From assembly GCA_017529875.1 (NCBI GenBank), contig JAFXNC010000034.1, positions 1 to 64,000 of the forward strand: a stretch of 64,000 bases of DNA, read 5' to 3'. The DNA is from Ruminococcus sp. (GTDB taxonomy: Bacteria > Bacillota > Clostridia > Oscillospirales > Ruminococcaceae). The notes under the pieces were generated by a model. That model was given only the letters and a program-made list of their open reading frames with translations. It did no database searches and was not told where the DNA came from. This document shows positions 41,245 through 50,806 of the stretch, one piece after another (position 1 is the first letter of the stretch; the number at the start of each line of letters is the position of its first letter). Made by a program: the position numbers and the translations under genes.

Positions 41245-42204
41245 ATGGCAGACAGGATACCGATAATAGTTGTTGCCGGGCCTACTGCCTCCGGAAAGAC
41301 CGCCCTTGCTGTGGAGCTTGCTTCACTTTACAACGGCGAGGTGGTCTCTGCTGATTCTATGCAGATATACAAGGGACTTTCAGTCGCAACTGCCAAGCCC
41401 ACGCAACAGGAAATGAAGGGCATCCCTCATCACCTGATAGGTTTTCTCGAGCCGCATCAGACCTTCAGCGTGGCGGATTACGTTAAGCTTGCAAGAGAGT
41501 GCATCGACGATATCAGATCAAGGGGCAAAATGCCGATCATCTGCGGCGGCACCGGGCTTTATATCAGCTCGCTTATCGACAACGTTAGGTTTGACGATTC
41601 GGTGAGCAGCTCCGAGAAACGTGCCGAGCTGCGGGGTTATGCCGAGACCTTCGGCAATCATTCCCTTTGGAAGCGGCTTTCTGCTATCGACCCCGAGACT
41701 GCCGCCGAGCTCCATGAGAATAATCTCAACCGGGTCATCAGAGCCATTGAGGTCTATGAGCTGACCGGAAAGCCCATATCCCAGCTCAAACGCGAGAGCA
41801 GGGCAGAGGAGTCGCCCTATGCCGCCTGCATCATCGGGATAGGCTTTGAGGACAGGCAGAACCTTTACGACAGGATAAACCGCCGGGTAGATGTCATGGT
41901 GGAAAACGGCCTTGTCGAAGAGGTCAGGGCATTCTATGACAGGTATGAGCCTGTTACCGCCTATCAGGCTATCGGCTACAAGGAGCTTATCCCCTATTTC
42001 AAGGGCGAGACCTCTCTTGACGAGGCTATCGACAGGATCAAGCTCGAAACGAGGCATTACGCCAAAAGACAGCTCACATGGTTTAGACGAGTTGACGGAA
42101 TTAATTGGGTATATGCGGATAAAAATGTAGATTGTAAAAATTTTCTGAAAAATGTTCAAAATATTGTAGCCAAATCCGGAATCATGTGTTATAATATAAG
42201 GTGA
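41245..42204 (+). CDS. miaA: tRNA dimethylallyltransferase MiaA
   Basis: MiaA transfers dimethylallyl to A37 of tRNA, the step before MiaB. The 319-residue protein has the P-loop VAGPTASGKTALAV, the DSMQIYKGL motif, the ICGGTGLYISSL block and AYQAIGYKEL. The last 30 codons are unusually AT-rich and contain a promoter-like element for hfq. It starts 26 bases after mutL. Confidence 0.98.
   Translation: MADRIPIIVVAGPTASGKTALAVELASLYNGEVVSADSMQIYKGLSVATAKPTQQEMKGIPHHLIGFLEPHQTFSVADYVKLARECIDDIRSRGKMPIICGGTGLYISSLIDNVRFDDSVSSSEKRAELRGYAETFGNHSLWKRLSAIDPETAAELHENNLNRVIRAIEVYELTGKPISQLKRESRAEESPYAACIIGIGFEDRQNLYDRINRRVDVMVENGLVEEVRAFYDRYEPVTAYQAIGYKELIPYFKGETSLDEAIDRIKLETRHYAKRQLTWFRRVDGINWVYADKNVDCKNFLKNVQNIVAKSGIMCYNIR
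42187..42195 (+). promoter_or_regulatory. extended -10 promoter element inside the 3' end of miaA
   Basis: TGTTATAAT (42187-42195) is a TGn-extended -10 within the last codons of miaA, about 59 bases before hfq. A weak TTGTAG lies upstream with a 20-base gap. It could give hfq independent transcription. Confidence 0.55.
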
Positions 42205-42253
42205 TATGAAAATAGAGAGAACCTTTGTGTTTTAACAAGGAGTGAATTGTTTT

Positions 42254-42493
42254 ATGAATAAGAATTTGAATTTGCAGGATGTCTTTCTTAATCAGGCAAG
42301 AAAAGAGAAGATAGCGGTCACAGTCTTTCTGATGAACGGCTATCAGTTCAAGGGCATTGTAAAGGGCTTTGACAGCTACATCGTTATCCTCGACTGCGAC
42401 GGAAAACAGAATGTAGTTTACAAGCACGCCATCTCGACTATTTCTCCCGTAAGGCAGATCAATATACTCGAAGCAGGCAATCAGCAGGACTAA
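42254..42493 (+). CDS. hfq: RNA chaperone Hfq
   Basis: A 79-residue Sm-like protein that binds small RNAs and mRNAs as a hexamer. The N-terminal [14 protein letters not shown] (Gln8 of the proximal face) and the Sm2 motif YKHAISTI (Lys57, His58) are present. I chose ATG 42254 with AAGGAG about 11 bases upstream; the GTG at 42242 overlaps that site. The miaA-hfq order matches that of many bacteria. Confidence 0.97.
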   Translation: MNKNLNLQDVFLNQARKEKIAVTVFLMNGYQFKGIVKGFDSYIVILDCDGKQNVVYKHAISTISPVRQINILEAGNQQD

Positions 42494-42505
42494 CAGAGGC
42501 TCAGA

Positions 42506-43786
42506 ATGAATACACTGACTACCAAGGCGCTCATCGTGCTGCTTTCGGTGTTCATCCTGCTTATGGTCGGAAGTCAGATCTATTACAGGCTCAATGACAG
42601 ACACAAGACCGAAGAAGCGGTGCTCTGTAATATCAACGAGAACGTACCCTTCAAGGGAGTCGTCGTCAGGAATGAGAAAGTCATAACCTCCTCAGTCAAG
42701 GGAGTATATGAGTATCTTTATGCTAACGGCAGCAAGGTCGCTTCCGGGAGCCATATCGCAAATGTATATCCCGATGAGCAGTCACTTATAGATAAAAAGA
42801 ATGCCGATAACTACTCGGCAAGGGCTCAGGCGCTTGAAAACGCCCAGAACCCCGGCAATTCCCAGTATGTTCAGCCCGACACCCTTAACGGGCGCATAGA
42901 TTCGGAGTATAAAAAGCTTATGTATTCGCTGATCTCCGGCGACAGGAGCGGCTATGAAGCCTCCTCCGACGAGCTTTTCTCCAAGCTGAACATCTACAAT
43001 GTTATCACCAATCAGTCCAGCAGCTACACCAAAGAGATCAACGAGCTCAAAAGCAAGTCTTCGGAGCTTTCAAAGGGTGAAAGCAGCGTAAAGACTGTGT
43101 CGATCGAAGAATCGGGATATTTCGTTTCTTACTGCGACGGTTACGAGACCTCTCTTTCCCCTGATAATCTTGAAAGGCTCAGCCGCAGCGATGTTGAAGC
43201 TATCATCAGCGGCAGCAGTAAGCATGAAGTTCCTGAGAATGCCATAGGCAAGGTCTTCGACGATTACTCCTGTTATATAGCTGCTGTTCTTCCTAAGGAC
43301 AAGCGTATCTCCGTGGGCGAGTATCTTAACATAAGACTCGGGAATTCGGATAATATGTACAGCGTCAGAGTTGAGCACGTCGGTGATCCCGATGAGGAGA
43401 ACCGCTGCGTGACCGTGATGACCTGCAACAGGCTCGATTCGGATATAGCCCAGTCAAGGGTGCTTTCCTTTGAGCTGGTGTTTGACGAGTATCAGGGGAT
43501 CAAGGTGCCCAGAGACGCTATCCGTTTTAAGAACAACAACGAAAAGGGCGTATACGTCATCCTCGGCAACGAAGTCACCTTTAAGCTGATAGATGTTATT
43601 TACGAAGGGACCGATTTTGTGGTTTCCAGAAATACCTCTGACGCCAAGCATCTTCTGCTCTACGATCAGATCTTATTGGAGGCGGTATCTAATCAAGATG
43701 GAACAGATGAATCAGACGGATCTGCAAGCGACGATCCCACCGGAGTTTCAGACGATACTGGAGAATCTGAAGGAGATCCGGTATAA
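42506..43786 (+). CDS. HlyD-like membrane adaptor protein
   Basis: A 426-residue protein with one N-terminal membrane helix (about 8-26), a biotinyl-lipoyl-like block (NVPFKGVVVRNEKVI, GVYEYLYANGSKVASGS), a central coiled-coil-like region and a beta-rich C-terminal part (VPRDAIRF, GVYVILGNEVTFK). This is the layout of HlyD-type efflux adaptors, but no ABC or RND transporter is adjacent. The last 30 residues are an acidic Asp/Ser/Gly-rich tail encoded in the stretch that overlaps yggS by 89 bases. Its place before the division genes suggests an envelope role. Confidence 0.78.
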   Translation: MNTLTTKALIVLLSVFILLMVGSQIYYRLNDRHKTEEAVLCNINENVPFKGVVVRNEKVITSSVKGVYEYLYANGSKVASGSHIANVYPDEQSLIDKKNADNYSARAQALENAQNPGNSQYVQPDTLNGRIDSEYKKLMYSLISGDRSGYEASSDELFSKLNIYNVITNQSSSYTKEINELKSKSSELSKGESSVKTVSIEESGYFVSYCDGYETSLSPDNLERLSRSDVEAIISGSSKHEVPENAIGKVFDDYSCYIAAVLPKDKRISVGEYLNIRLGNSDNMYSVRVEHVGDPDEENRCVTVMTCNRLDSDIAQSRVLSFELVFDEYQGIKVPRDAIRFKNNNEKGVYVILGNEVTFKLIDVIYEGTDFVVSRNTSDAKHLLLYDQILLEAVSNQDGTDESDGSASDDPTGVSDDTGESEGDPV

Positions 43787-44435
43787 TGTTTCTGAGGCAG
43801 CTGCCAAGTACAGAGCTGCCGGGGACGAGGTAAAGATCATGGCTGTCACAAAGACTGTGGCTCCCGAAAAGATCAATTTTGCAGTCTCTCAGGGTATCAC
43901 CCTGCTGGGTGAGAACCGGGTCCAGGAGTATCTCTCCAAGAAGGACAGCTATGACAAGAATGCCGAAGTACATATGATAGGGCATTTGCAGACCAACAAG
44001 GTCAAGTATATAATCAACGATGTCTCGCTTATCCAGTCGGTGGACAGCTTCAAGCTTGCCGCTGAGATAAACAGGCTTGCCGAGAAGAACAGCCGCAGCA
44101 TGGATGTGCTGCTTGAGGTGAATATCGGCGACGAGGCAAGCAAGAGCGGCACCGACAAGGGCTCAGTCATTGAGCTTGCGTCGCAGATGCAGGAGCTGGG
44201 CTCGGTGCGCATCAGGGGACTTATGGCTATCCCACCCATAGGTGCGGATGAAAAGGTCTTCGCCGAGATGAACGAGCTGTATATGAAGCTGAAAGAGGCA
44301 AAGCTTCCCAATGTCAGCGCCGACATCCTTTCAATGGGTATGTCCGGGGATTACCAGCTTGCCATCAAGCACGGCTCTACGCTTGTAAGAATAGGAACAA
44401 AGCTCTTTGGAGCAAGAAATTATATGGAGGTTTAA
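43698..44435 (+). CDS. YggS family PLP homeostasis protein
   Basis: A 245-residue single-domain PLP-binding protein involved in PLP and amino-acid homeostasis. The PLP lysine is in MAVTKTV; LLGENRVQEYLSK, HMIGHLQTNKVKY, VNIGDEASKSG and LSMGMSGDYQLAI are family blocks. The helix ENLKEIRYNV before the first strand is needed by the fold and is encoded inside the end of the HlyD-like gene, so the start must lie in that overlap; ATG 43698 is the best candidate, with GGAGGCGG upstream. It corresponds to Bacillus ylmE next to sepF. Confidence 0.93.
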   Translation: MEQMNQTDLQATIPPEFQTILENLKEIRYNVSEAAAKYRAAGDEVKIMAVTKTVAPEKINFAVSQGITLLGENRVQEYLSKKDSYDKNAEVHMIGHLQTNKVKYIINDVSLIQSVDSFKLAAEINRLAEKNSRSMDVLLEVNIGDEASKSGTDKGSVIELASQMQELGSVRIRGLMAIPPIGADEKVFAEMNELYMKLKEAKLPNVSADILSMGMSGDYQLAIKHGSTLVRIGTKLFGARNYMEV

Positions 44436-44438
44436 ACA

Positions 44439-44909
44439 ATGAGTGTGATCCAGGGGTTCAAAAATATCTTCACAGGTTATGATGATGACGAAGAAGAAGA
44501 AGAGGAGGAGTATAGATCCGTGTACGAAGATAACAGAAACAAGAAAGCCGCTGCTCCGCAGCCCACACCGCAGCCCAAGCCCGAGCCTTCCAAGCCCGCA
44601 TATTCGCGTGCTCCCGCTAATGATTATGAAAGCTCGCTGAAGATCGTTCTCGCAAGACCCGAGAAGTATTCTGAGGTCACTGAGATCGGTAATGATATAA
44701 ACAGCAAGAAGACCGTTCTGCTCAATCTTGAGAATGTCAAGAGCGACGATGCCAAGAGGATCCTGGACTTCATCTCCGGCGTAGCTTATGCCAACGATGC
44801 CAAGATCAAGATGATGGCTCAGAAGACCTTTGCCATTATCCCCAGCAACGTTCAGTTCGTCGGTGACGATCTCATGAGCGAGCTCGAAAGCAACGGTTAC
44901 AGCTTCTGA
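44439..44909 (+). CDS. sepF: cell division protein SepF
   Basis: SepF binds FtsZ and anchors it to the membrane. The 156-residue protein has an N-terminal amphipathic membrane-binding helix (MSVIQGFKNIFTG), an acidic stretch, a proline-rich linker (about 40-60) and the C-terminal SepF domain (SSLKIVLARPEKYSEVTEIG, RILDFISGVAYA). The linker is strongly acidic (residues 15-24, mostly Asp and Glu). TGGAGG precedes the ATG; the stop overlaps ylmH. Confidence 0.96.
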   Translation: MSVIQGFKNIFTGYDDDEEEEEEEYRSVYEDNRNKKAAAPQPTPQPKPEPSKPAYSRAPANDYESSLKIVLARPEKYSEVTEIGNDINSKKTVLLNLENVKSDDAKRILDFISGVAYANDAKIKMMAQKTFAIIPSNVQFVGDDLMSELESNGYSF

Positions 44910-45685
44910 TGACTGACAGCCTGTCTTTTTTGGGTCAGCTGTCCCGTGAGGACAAACTCCTTGCGGGACGTGTCCTTGACAGCGTTGAAGCATCCGGGGA
45001 AAAATATATAAATAAGTACACCTTCTTTCTCGACGAGCACCAGAAAGCCCTGTGCCAAAAGGTGCTTGCTTCGGTGTGCTGTGATAATTATATGTTTTAC
45101 GGCGGATATGAAGGAGCGCAGAGAACTGTTCTCGGTATATTCGAGCCCTATTCTGAACCGGTGCCGGATGCATTCCCTTTGAAGGCTGTCTGCTTTTCCT
45201 TTCGTAAAGAAGACAATCTCACTCACAGGGATTTCCTGGGCTGTATCATGTCTCTCGGTGTCGAGAGAGATACGGTGGGAGATATCCTTGTATCGGAGGG
45301 CAGCGCCGTGGTGTTCGTGTACGATACTGTTTACAGCGACGTATCTGCACTTGAAAGGATCGGCAGAGTAGGCGTAAAGACCGGCGGAGATCTGAGCAGC
45401 TTTTCATTTCCGGAACAGAAATATATTTCAGCAGAAGGCACTGTTGCATCTATGAGGATCGACAGTGTGCTTGCTGTTGCTTTGCGTCTGTCAAGGGAAA
45501 AGTCAGCTGCTCTTATCAGGAGCGGAGCTGTGCAGCTCAACTATGTAGTTCTCACCGGGACTGATGCCGGAGTGTCCGAGGGAGATATAATCTCTGCCAA
45601 GGGCTACGGGAAATTCATAGTCAGAAGCGTCGGCTCAGCCACTAAAAAAGGCAGGATACATATAACAGTAGACAAATATATTTAG
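44909..45685 (+). CDS. YlmH-like S4 RNA-binding protein
   Basis: A 258-residue protein with a conserved N-terminal domain (FLDEHQKALCQKVL, YGGYEGAQRTVLG, HRDFLGCIMSLGVERDTVGDI) and a C-terminal S4 domain (MRIDSVLAVALRLSREKSAALIRS begins near residue 182). This is YlmH, an RNA-binding protein of the divisome gene cluster, recently linked to ribosome quality control in Firmicutes. Its A overlaps the sepF stop (TGATG). Confidence 0.93.
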   Translation: MTDSLSFLGQLSREDKLLAGRVLDSVEASGEKYINKYTFFLDEHQKALCQKVLASVCCDNYMFYGGYEGAQRTVLGIFEPYSEPVPDAFPLKAVCFSFRKEDNLTHRDFLGCIMSLGVERDTVGDILVSEGSAVVFVYDTVYSDVSALERIGRVGVKTGGDLSSFSFPEQKYISAEGTVASMRIDSVLAVALRLSREKSAALIRSGAVQLNYVVLTGTDAGVSEGDIISAKGYGKFIVRSVGSATKKGRIHITVDKYI

Positions 45686-45697
45686 GAGGTCATTACT

Positions 45698-46477
45698 ATG
45701 TTGACAGCATCGAATATCAAAACCAGGACTTTTTCTTCCTCTAAGGCTGGGTATGATCCCGAGGAGGTAAGAGATTTCCTTGAAGACGTAGCCAGAGACT
45801 ATCAGGCTGCAATAAATGCCAAAGAGGAAAGCGATGCTAAGATCGCCGAGCTCGAAGCTCAGATCAGCCAGTACAAGGAAGACGAGGAGGCTATCAAGAG
45901 CTCTCTCGTTATCGCTAACAGAGAATCCAACAAGATCATCAACGAGGCCAAGGCCCAGGCAAGGGATATGATTGAATCCGCCAAGTCGGAGCAGGTAAGA
46001 CTTTCCGAGCAGAGCGTTGCCGAGTGCGAGAGGATCATCAAGGAGCACCGTGAGAGATGCGCCGAGATCATGAAGCAGGATACTGAGAACACTCAGCGCA
46101 AGATGCAGGAAAACAGAGAGGCATTCCTCGCCGAGAAGGCTCGTCTCGAGGAACTCAAGCGCGAGGTAACTCTGTTCAAGGCAGAGCTTCTGCCTCTGTA
46201 TCAGAAGCAGCTTGCTCTCATCATGCAGCTTCCCGAGGCTGATCTTGATGACGAGGACGAGGAAGAAGCAGAGCCCGAGGCAGTAGAGGAAGCTCCTGCC
46301 GAGGCAGAGGAGACCGTTGACGAGGCTGCCGAGGAGGCTGCAAGGATCGCTGCCGAAAAGGAGGCAGCTGCCAAGGCTGAGAAAGAGCATATAGACAAGA
46401 TACTCAATACCGGCTCCTTTGAGCCTGTTATCCCTAAAGAGAATCTCCAGGATCTGAAATTCGGCAAAAATAATTAA
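45698..46477 (+). CDS. divIVA: DivIVA domain protein
   Basis: DivIVA marks curved membranes and organises septum placement. The 259-residue protein begins with the DivIVA lipid-binding region (TASNIKTRTFSSSKAGYDPEEVRDFLEDV), then long coiled coils (about 30-165) and an acidic Ala/Glu-rich tail (about 180-225). GGAGG precedes the ATG. The order sepF-ylmH-divIVA-ileS is that of Bacillus without ylmG. Confidence 0.95.
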   Translation: MLTASNIKTRTFSSSKAGYDPEEVRDFLEDVARDYQAAINAKEESDAKIAELEAQISQYKEDEEAIKSSLVIANRESNKIINEAKAQARDMIESAKSEQVRLSEQSVAECERIIKEHRERCAEIMKQDTENTQRKMQENREAFLAEKARLEELKREVTLFKAELLPLYQKQLALIMQLPEADLDDEDEEEAEPEAVEEAPAEAEETVDEAAEEAARIAAEKEAAAKAEKEHIDKILNTGSFEPVIPKENLQDLKFGKNN

Positions 46478-46496
46478 TCGTTAGGAGCATGATCAA

Positions 46497-49280
46497 ATGT
46501 CACAGGATTATAACAAGACGCTTAATCTTCCGGTAACTGATTTCCCCATGAGAGGAAATCTTCCCAAAAGAGAGCCGGATGCTATCAAGAAATGGGACGA
46601 GGACAAGCTTTACAACAAGATCCTCGAGAGAAATCAGGGTAAGCCTACCTACATCCTCCATGACGGCCCTCCCTATGCCAACGGCGATATCCACCTGGGT
46701 ACTGCCCTTAACAAGGTACTCAAGGATATTATCGTAAAGTACAAGAACATGAGCGGTTTCTGCTCGAATTATGTTCCTGGCTGGGACACTCACGGACTTC
46801 CCATTGAGCTCAAAGCCATGAAAAAGATAGGCGTTGAGAACGGCGCTATCCCTCCGGTAGAGCTGAGAAAGCACTGCCGGGAGTTCGCTCTGTCCTATGT
46901 TGACATACAGAGAGAGCAGTTCAAGCGTCTTGGCGTCCTGGGTGACTTTGACGATCCTTACCTCACCTTGAAGCCCGAATTCGAGGCAAGACAGGTCAAG
47001 GTCTTCGGTGAAATGGCCAAGAGAGGCTATATCTACAAGGGCCTTAAACCTGTATACTGGTGCCCCGAGTGCCAGACTGCGCTGGCAGAGGCTGAGATCG
47101 AGTATCAGGATGATCCCTGCGTTTCTATCTATGTTAAGTTCAAGGTGATCGATGACAAGGGGCTGCTCGCACCCCTCGGTCTCGATATGGATAACACTTA
47201 TTTTGTTATCTGGACTACCACTACCTGGACCCTTCCCGGCAACGTTGCTATCTGCCTCGGTCCCGACTATGACTATACCGTAGTCAAGGCCAACGGCGAG
47301 AACTACATCATGGCCGAGTATCTCGTTCCCGAGACTATGGCTAAGGCCGGTATCACCGAGTATGAGACTGTCGGCTGCTTCAAGGGCTCTGAGCTTGAAT
47401 ACTGCAAGGCTCAGCATCCCTTCATGGACAGATACTCCCTCGTTATCGTGGGCGACCATGTTACCCTTGAAAGCGGTACCGGCTGCGTTCATACCGCTCC
47501 CGGCTACGGCGTTGACGACTTTGAGGTCTGCAAGAAGTACGACGAACTGCCTATCGTAGTAGGCGTAAACGGCAAGGGCGTTCTGACTGAGGAATCCGGT
47601 ATGTTCGCAGGCCTTTCCACCTCCGATGCTCACGCTGTTATCTCCAAGCACATGACCGAGACCGGCAATCTTCTCGCCTCCGAGAAGATCGTTCACCAGT
47701 ATCCTCACTGCTGGAGATGTAAGTCTCCTATACTGTTCAGAGCTACTGACCAGTGGTTCTGCTCTGTAAACAACTTCAAGGATGAGGCTATCAAGGCTAT
47801 CGAGTCTGTAAACTGGATCCCCGGCTGGGGCGAGGAGCGTATCAAGGGTATGGTTCGTGACCGTTCCGACTGGTGTATTTCCCGTCAGAGAACATGGGGC
47901 GTACCTATCCCCATCATATACTGCAAGGACTGCGGCAAGCCCATCGTAAACGAGGCTACTATCGAGGCTATCTCCGAGCTGTTCCGCAAGGAGGGCTCCG
48001 ACGCCTGGTATATCCGCGACCTGAAAGAGTTCATCCCCGAGAGCGTCAAGTGCGAATGCGGCTGCGGCGAGTTCGTTAAGGAAATGGACATCATGGACGT
48101 ATGGTTCGACAGCGGCTGTACTCATGCCGGTGTCGTATCAGAGAGAGAAGACCTTTCCTTCCCCGCTGACCTCTATCTTGAGGGCGCCGACCAGTACAGA
48201 GGCTGGTTCCAGTCCTCGCTGCTGACCTCCGTTGTTGTAAACGGCTGTGCTCCCTACAAGGCAGTCTGCACACACGGCTGGGTAGTTGACGGACAGGGCA
48301 GAACAATGCACAAGTCCCTGGGCAACGGCATCGACCCCAAGGATATCACCGATAAATACGGCGCTGATATCCTGAGACTGTGGGTAGCGTCCTCCGATTA
48401 TCATTCCGATATCAGGATCTCCAAGGATATCCTTGCGCAGCTTTCCGACTCCTACAAGAAGATCAGGAACACCGCAAGATTCATCCTCGGCAACCTCACC
48501 GAGTTCGATGTAAACAAGGACATGGTATCCGATGACGAGCTGTTTGAGATCGATAAGCTGGCTCTTATCAAGCTCGACGAGCTCATCGACAAGGTCAACG
48601 CCGCTTATGACGTGTTCGACTATCATATCGTATTCCATGCTATCCATAACTTCTGCGTTATAGATATGTCCAACTACTATCTTGACGTTATCAAGGACAG
48701 ACTGTACTGCGACAAGGCAGGCTCTCTCTCCAGAAGATCCGCTCAGACTGCGATCTACAAGATCCTTTCTGCGATCGCTCGTCTTGTGGCTCCTATCCTC
48801 TCCTTTACTGCCGACGAGATCTGGGGCTTCATGCCTCATACCGAGGGCGACGTTCCCGATAGCATTTTCCTCAACGATATGCCCGTAAAGAGCGGCCTTA
48901 AGGCCGACAGCGCTTTCACTGAGAAGTGGGCTCTTATCTCCGCGGTAAGAGAAGACGCCAAGAAGGCTCTCGAGCTCAAGAGAGCTGACAAGGTCATCGG
49001 CGCATCCCTCGAGGCCAGCGTTACGATCTATTCTGACACTATGCTGGATGCTGTAAAGGCTCTGACTGATGAGCTTAAAACTGCACTGATCGTGTCCGAG
49101 GTCAAGGCTGAGACCGGTGCAGACAAGGGCGAATTCAAGGGCGACCTCGAAGGCGTCTCCTTCACCGTAAGCAAGGCGCAGGGCGAGAAGTGCGAAAGAT
49201 GCTGGTCATACGATCATTCCGTAGGTCAGGATCCCGATCATCCCACTCTCTGCGCAAGATGCTGCAAGTCAATATTCTGA
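46497..49280 (+). CDS. ileS: isoleucyl-tRNA synthetase
   Basis: IleS charges tRNA-Ile. The 927-residue protein has the HIGH-type motif [11 protein letters not shown], the editing domain ([21 protein letters not shown]), the KMSKS equivalent MHKSLGN, and a C-terminal zinc finger (CERCW and CARCC). It begins 19 bases after divIVA with AGGAG upstream. I see no T-box leader between the two genes. Confidence 0.99.
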   Translation: MSQDYNKTLNLPVTDFPMRGNLPKREPDAIKKWDEDKLYNKILERNQGKPTYILHDGPPYANGDIHLGTALNKVLKDIIVKYKNMSGFCSNYVPGWDTHGLPIELKAMKKIGVENGAIPPVELRKHCREFALSYVDIQREQFKRLGVLGDFDDPYLTLKPEFEARQVKVFGEMAKRGYIYKGLKPVYWCPECQTALAEAEIEYQDDPCVSIYVKFKVIDDKGLLAPLGLDMDNTYFVIWTTTTWTLPGNVAICLGPDYDYTVVKANGENYIMAEYLVPETMAKAGITEYETVGCFKGSELEYCKAQHPFMDRYSLVIVGDHVTLESGTGCVHTAPGYGVDDFEVCKKYDELPIVVGVNGKGVLTEESGMFAGLSTSDAHAVISKHMTETGNLLASEKIVHQYPHCWRCKSPILFRATDQWFCSVNNFKDEAIKAIESVNWIPGWGEERIKGMVRDRSDWCISRQRTWGVPIPIIYCKDCGKPIVNEATIEAISELFRKEGSDAWYIRDLKEFIPESVKCECGCGEFVKEMDIMDVWFDSGCTHAGVVSEREDLSFPADLYLEGADQYRGWFQSSLLTSVVVNGCAPYKAVCTHGWVVDGQGRTMHKSLGNGIDPKDITDKYGADILRLWVASSDYHSDIRISKDILAQLSDSYKKIRNTARFILGNLTEFDVNKDMVSDDELFEIDKLALIKLDELIDKVNAAYDVFDYHIVFHAIHNFCVIDMSNYYLDVIKDRLYCDKAGSLSRRSAQTAIYKILSAIARLVAPILSFTADEIWGFMPHTEGDVPDSIFLNDMPVKSGLKADSAFTEKWALISAVREDAKKALELKRADKVIGASLEASVTIYSDTMLDAVKALTDELKTALIVSEVKAETGADKGEFKGDLEGVSFTVSKAQGEKCERCWSYDHSVGQDPDHPTLCARCCKSIF

Positions 49281-49297
49281 ATCATAAAACAGCCGGG

Positions 49298-49320
49298 GCT
49301 CTGTAAATAATGCAGAGCCT
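49298..49320 (+). terminator. hairpin between ileS and lspA
   Basis: GGCTCTG and CAGAGCC form a 7-bp stem with a 9-base loop, followed only by TTTA. It is a weak terminator or an mRNA end-protecting hairpin within the operon. Confidence 0.4.
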
Positions 49321-49347
49321 TTAGGCAGTTATAAAGGAAATAACAAA

Positions 49348-49905
49348 ATGTACGTGTTTTCATTGGTGCTGATAGTGATACTGACCGTTGCAGATCAGCT
49401 CATCAAGCTTGCCGTGGTCAACGGCATCGAGGTGGGCGAGGTCATCAGGGTCATTCATTTCGGCGATTTTGAAGTCTTCAACCTGACCCATATCACCAAC
49501 AAGGGCGCTGCCTGGAGCATGATGGAGGGCAAGACCTGGTTTCTGGTTGGTTTTCCCATAGTCGTGATACTCGGCGGGTGCGTTTATATGTATTTCAAGC
49601 GCAGCGACAGCAAGCTGCTGCTCGTTTCCCTTGCCATGATGATAGCAGGGGGCATCGGCAACCTTATTGACCGCATCAGGCTTGGAGAGGTCGTAGATTA
49701 TATACGGTTCGAGCCTATCAATTTCCCGGTGTTCAACTTCGCGGATATCTGCGTCGTAGTGGGAGTTATAATGCTTGCAGTGTATTTCATCTTCTTTGAT
49801 AAGTCCTCAGACAAGCCTAAAGAGGCGCCTGAAACTACCGGTACCGATGAAACGCCTGTGACCGTCGAAGCATCCGCAGAAAACGGAGAACCAAGCGATG
49901 AATGA
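49348..49905 (+). CDS. lspA: lipoprotein signal peptidase (signal peptidase II)
   Basis: LspA cleaves prolipoprotein signal peptides after lipid modification. The 185-residue protein has four membrane helices and the catalytic aspartates Asp117 (VVDYIR) and Asp133 (FNFADICV). The C-terminal 30 residues form a Glu/Thr/Pro-rich tail longer than in most homologues. It would process the lipoproteins encoded elsewhere in the window. Its end overlaps the rluD start by 8 bases. Confidence 0.97.
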   Translation: MYVFSLVLIVILTVADQLIKLAVVNGIEVGEVIRVIHFGDFEVFNLTHITNKGAAWSMMEGKTWFLVGFPIVVILGGCVYMYFKRSDSKLLLVSLAMMIAGGIGNLIDRIRLGEVVDYIRFEPINFPVFNFADICVVVGVIMLAVYFIFFDKSSDKPKEAPETTGTDETPVTVEASAENGEPSDE

Positions 49906-50806
49906 ACTACTGCTTACTGCGGGTGATGACTGCAAGGGTGAAAGACTTGACAAGTGGATAGCCGACAACTGCGAGGAGCTTTCAAGGAGCTCAGTCACCA
50001 AGCTTATCGAAAGCGGGAGCGTCACGGTCAACGGAGCCGCACCTGCCAAGAATTATAAGCTTCGGGGCGGTGAACAGATCACGGTTATGATACCCGATCC
50101 GGAGCCTCTTGACGTTGTGGCGCAGGATATCCCCATTGATATCGTCTATGAAGACGATGATCTGCTGGTGGTGAACAAGCCCAAAGGCATGGTCGTCCAC
50201 CCGGCAGCCGGGAATCCCGACGGTACCCTCGTTAATGCGCTGCTGTTCCATTGCGGAGACAGGCTTTCGGGTATCAACGGCGTTATCCGTCCCGGGATAG
50301 TTCACCGGATCGACAAGAACACCAGCGGCCTGCTCATCATCGCCAAAAACGATGTCTCCCACAACCACCTTGCTCAGCAGATAAAGGAGCACTCATTCAC
50401 CCGGGAATACCGGGCTATCTGCTGCGGGCGTTTCAAGGAAAGCGAGGGCACAGTGGATGCCCCCATAGGCCGCAGCAAATATGACAGAAAGAAAATGTGC
50501 GTAACCGAGCAGAATTCCCGGAATGCGGTGACTCACTACCAGATCATAGAGGAACTGGGACAGTATTCATATGTCAGGTTCCGGCTTGAAACAGGGCGGA
50601 CGCATCAGATCAGAGTTCACAGCGCTTACATCGGGCATCCTGTCCTCGGCGACGATGTCTACGGAAAGCCTTACAAGGGCATCGAAGGACAGTGCCTTCA
50701 CGCCGGGAAGATAGGTTTTATCCACCCGACCACAGGCCAATACATGGAATTTGACAGCGAGCTGCCCGAATATTTCACTAAGATACTTTCACAGCTCAGG
50801 AAATGA
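49898..50806 (+). CDS. RluD-like pseudouridine synthase
   Basis: A 302-residue RluA-family enzyme with an N-terminal S4 domain (about 14-75) and the catalytic motif VHRIDKNTSGLL plus TGRTHQIRVHSAYIGHPVLGD. The lspA-rluD (ylyB) order is conserved in Firmicutes, and the full family length supports modification of 23S rRNA as in RluD. The start overlaps lspA. The stop overlaps the HAD gene start (ATGA). Confidence 0.95.
   Translation: MNELLLTAGDDCKGERLDKWIADNCEELSRSSVTKLIESGSVTVNGAAPAKNYKLRGGEQITVMIPDPEPLDVVAQDIPIDIVYEDDDLLVVNKPKGMVVHPAAGNPDGTLVNALLFHCGDRLSGINGVIRPGIVHRIDKNTSGLLIIAKNDVSHNHLAQQIKEHSFTREYRAICCGRFKESEGTVDAPIGRSKYDRKKMCVTEQNSRNAVTHYQIIEELGQYSYVRFRLETGRTHQIRVHSAYIGHPVLGDDVYGKPYKGIEGQCLHAGKIGFIHPTTGQYMEFDSELPEYFTKILSQLRK

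Noticed and set aside
46478..46496. T-box leader before ileS
   Set aside because: Only 19 bases separate divIVA and ileS, too short for a T-box.
46500..48125. A 541-codon minus-strand frame inside ileS
   Set aside because: It is an antisense shadow of ileS, caused by strong codon bias; ileS motifs are intact on the plus strand.
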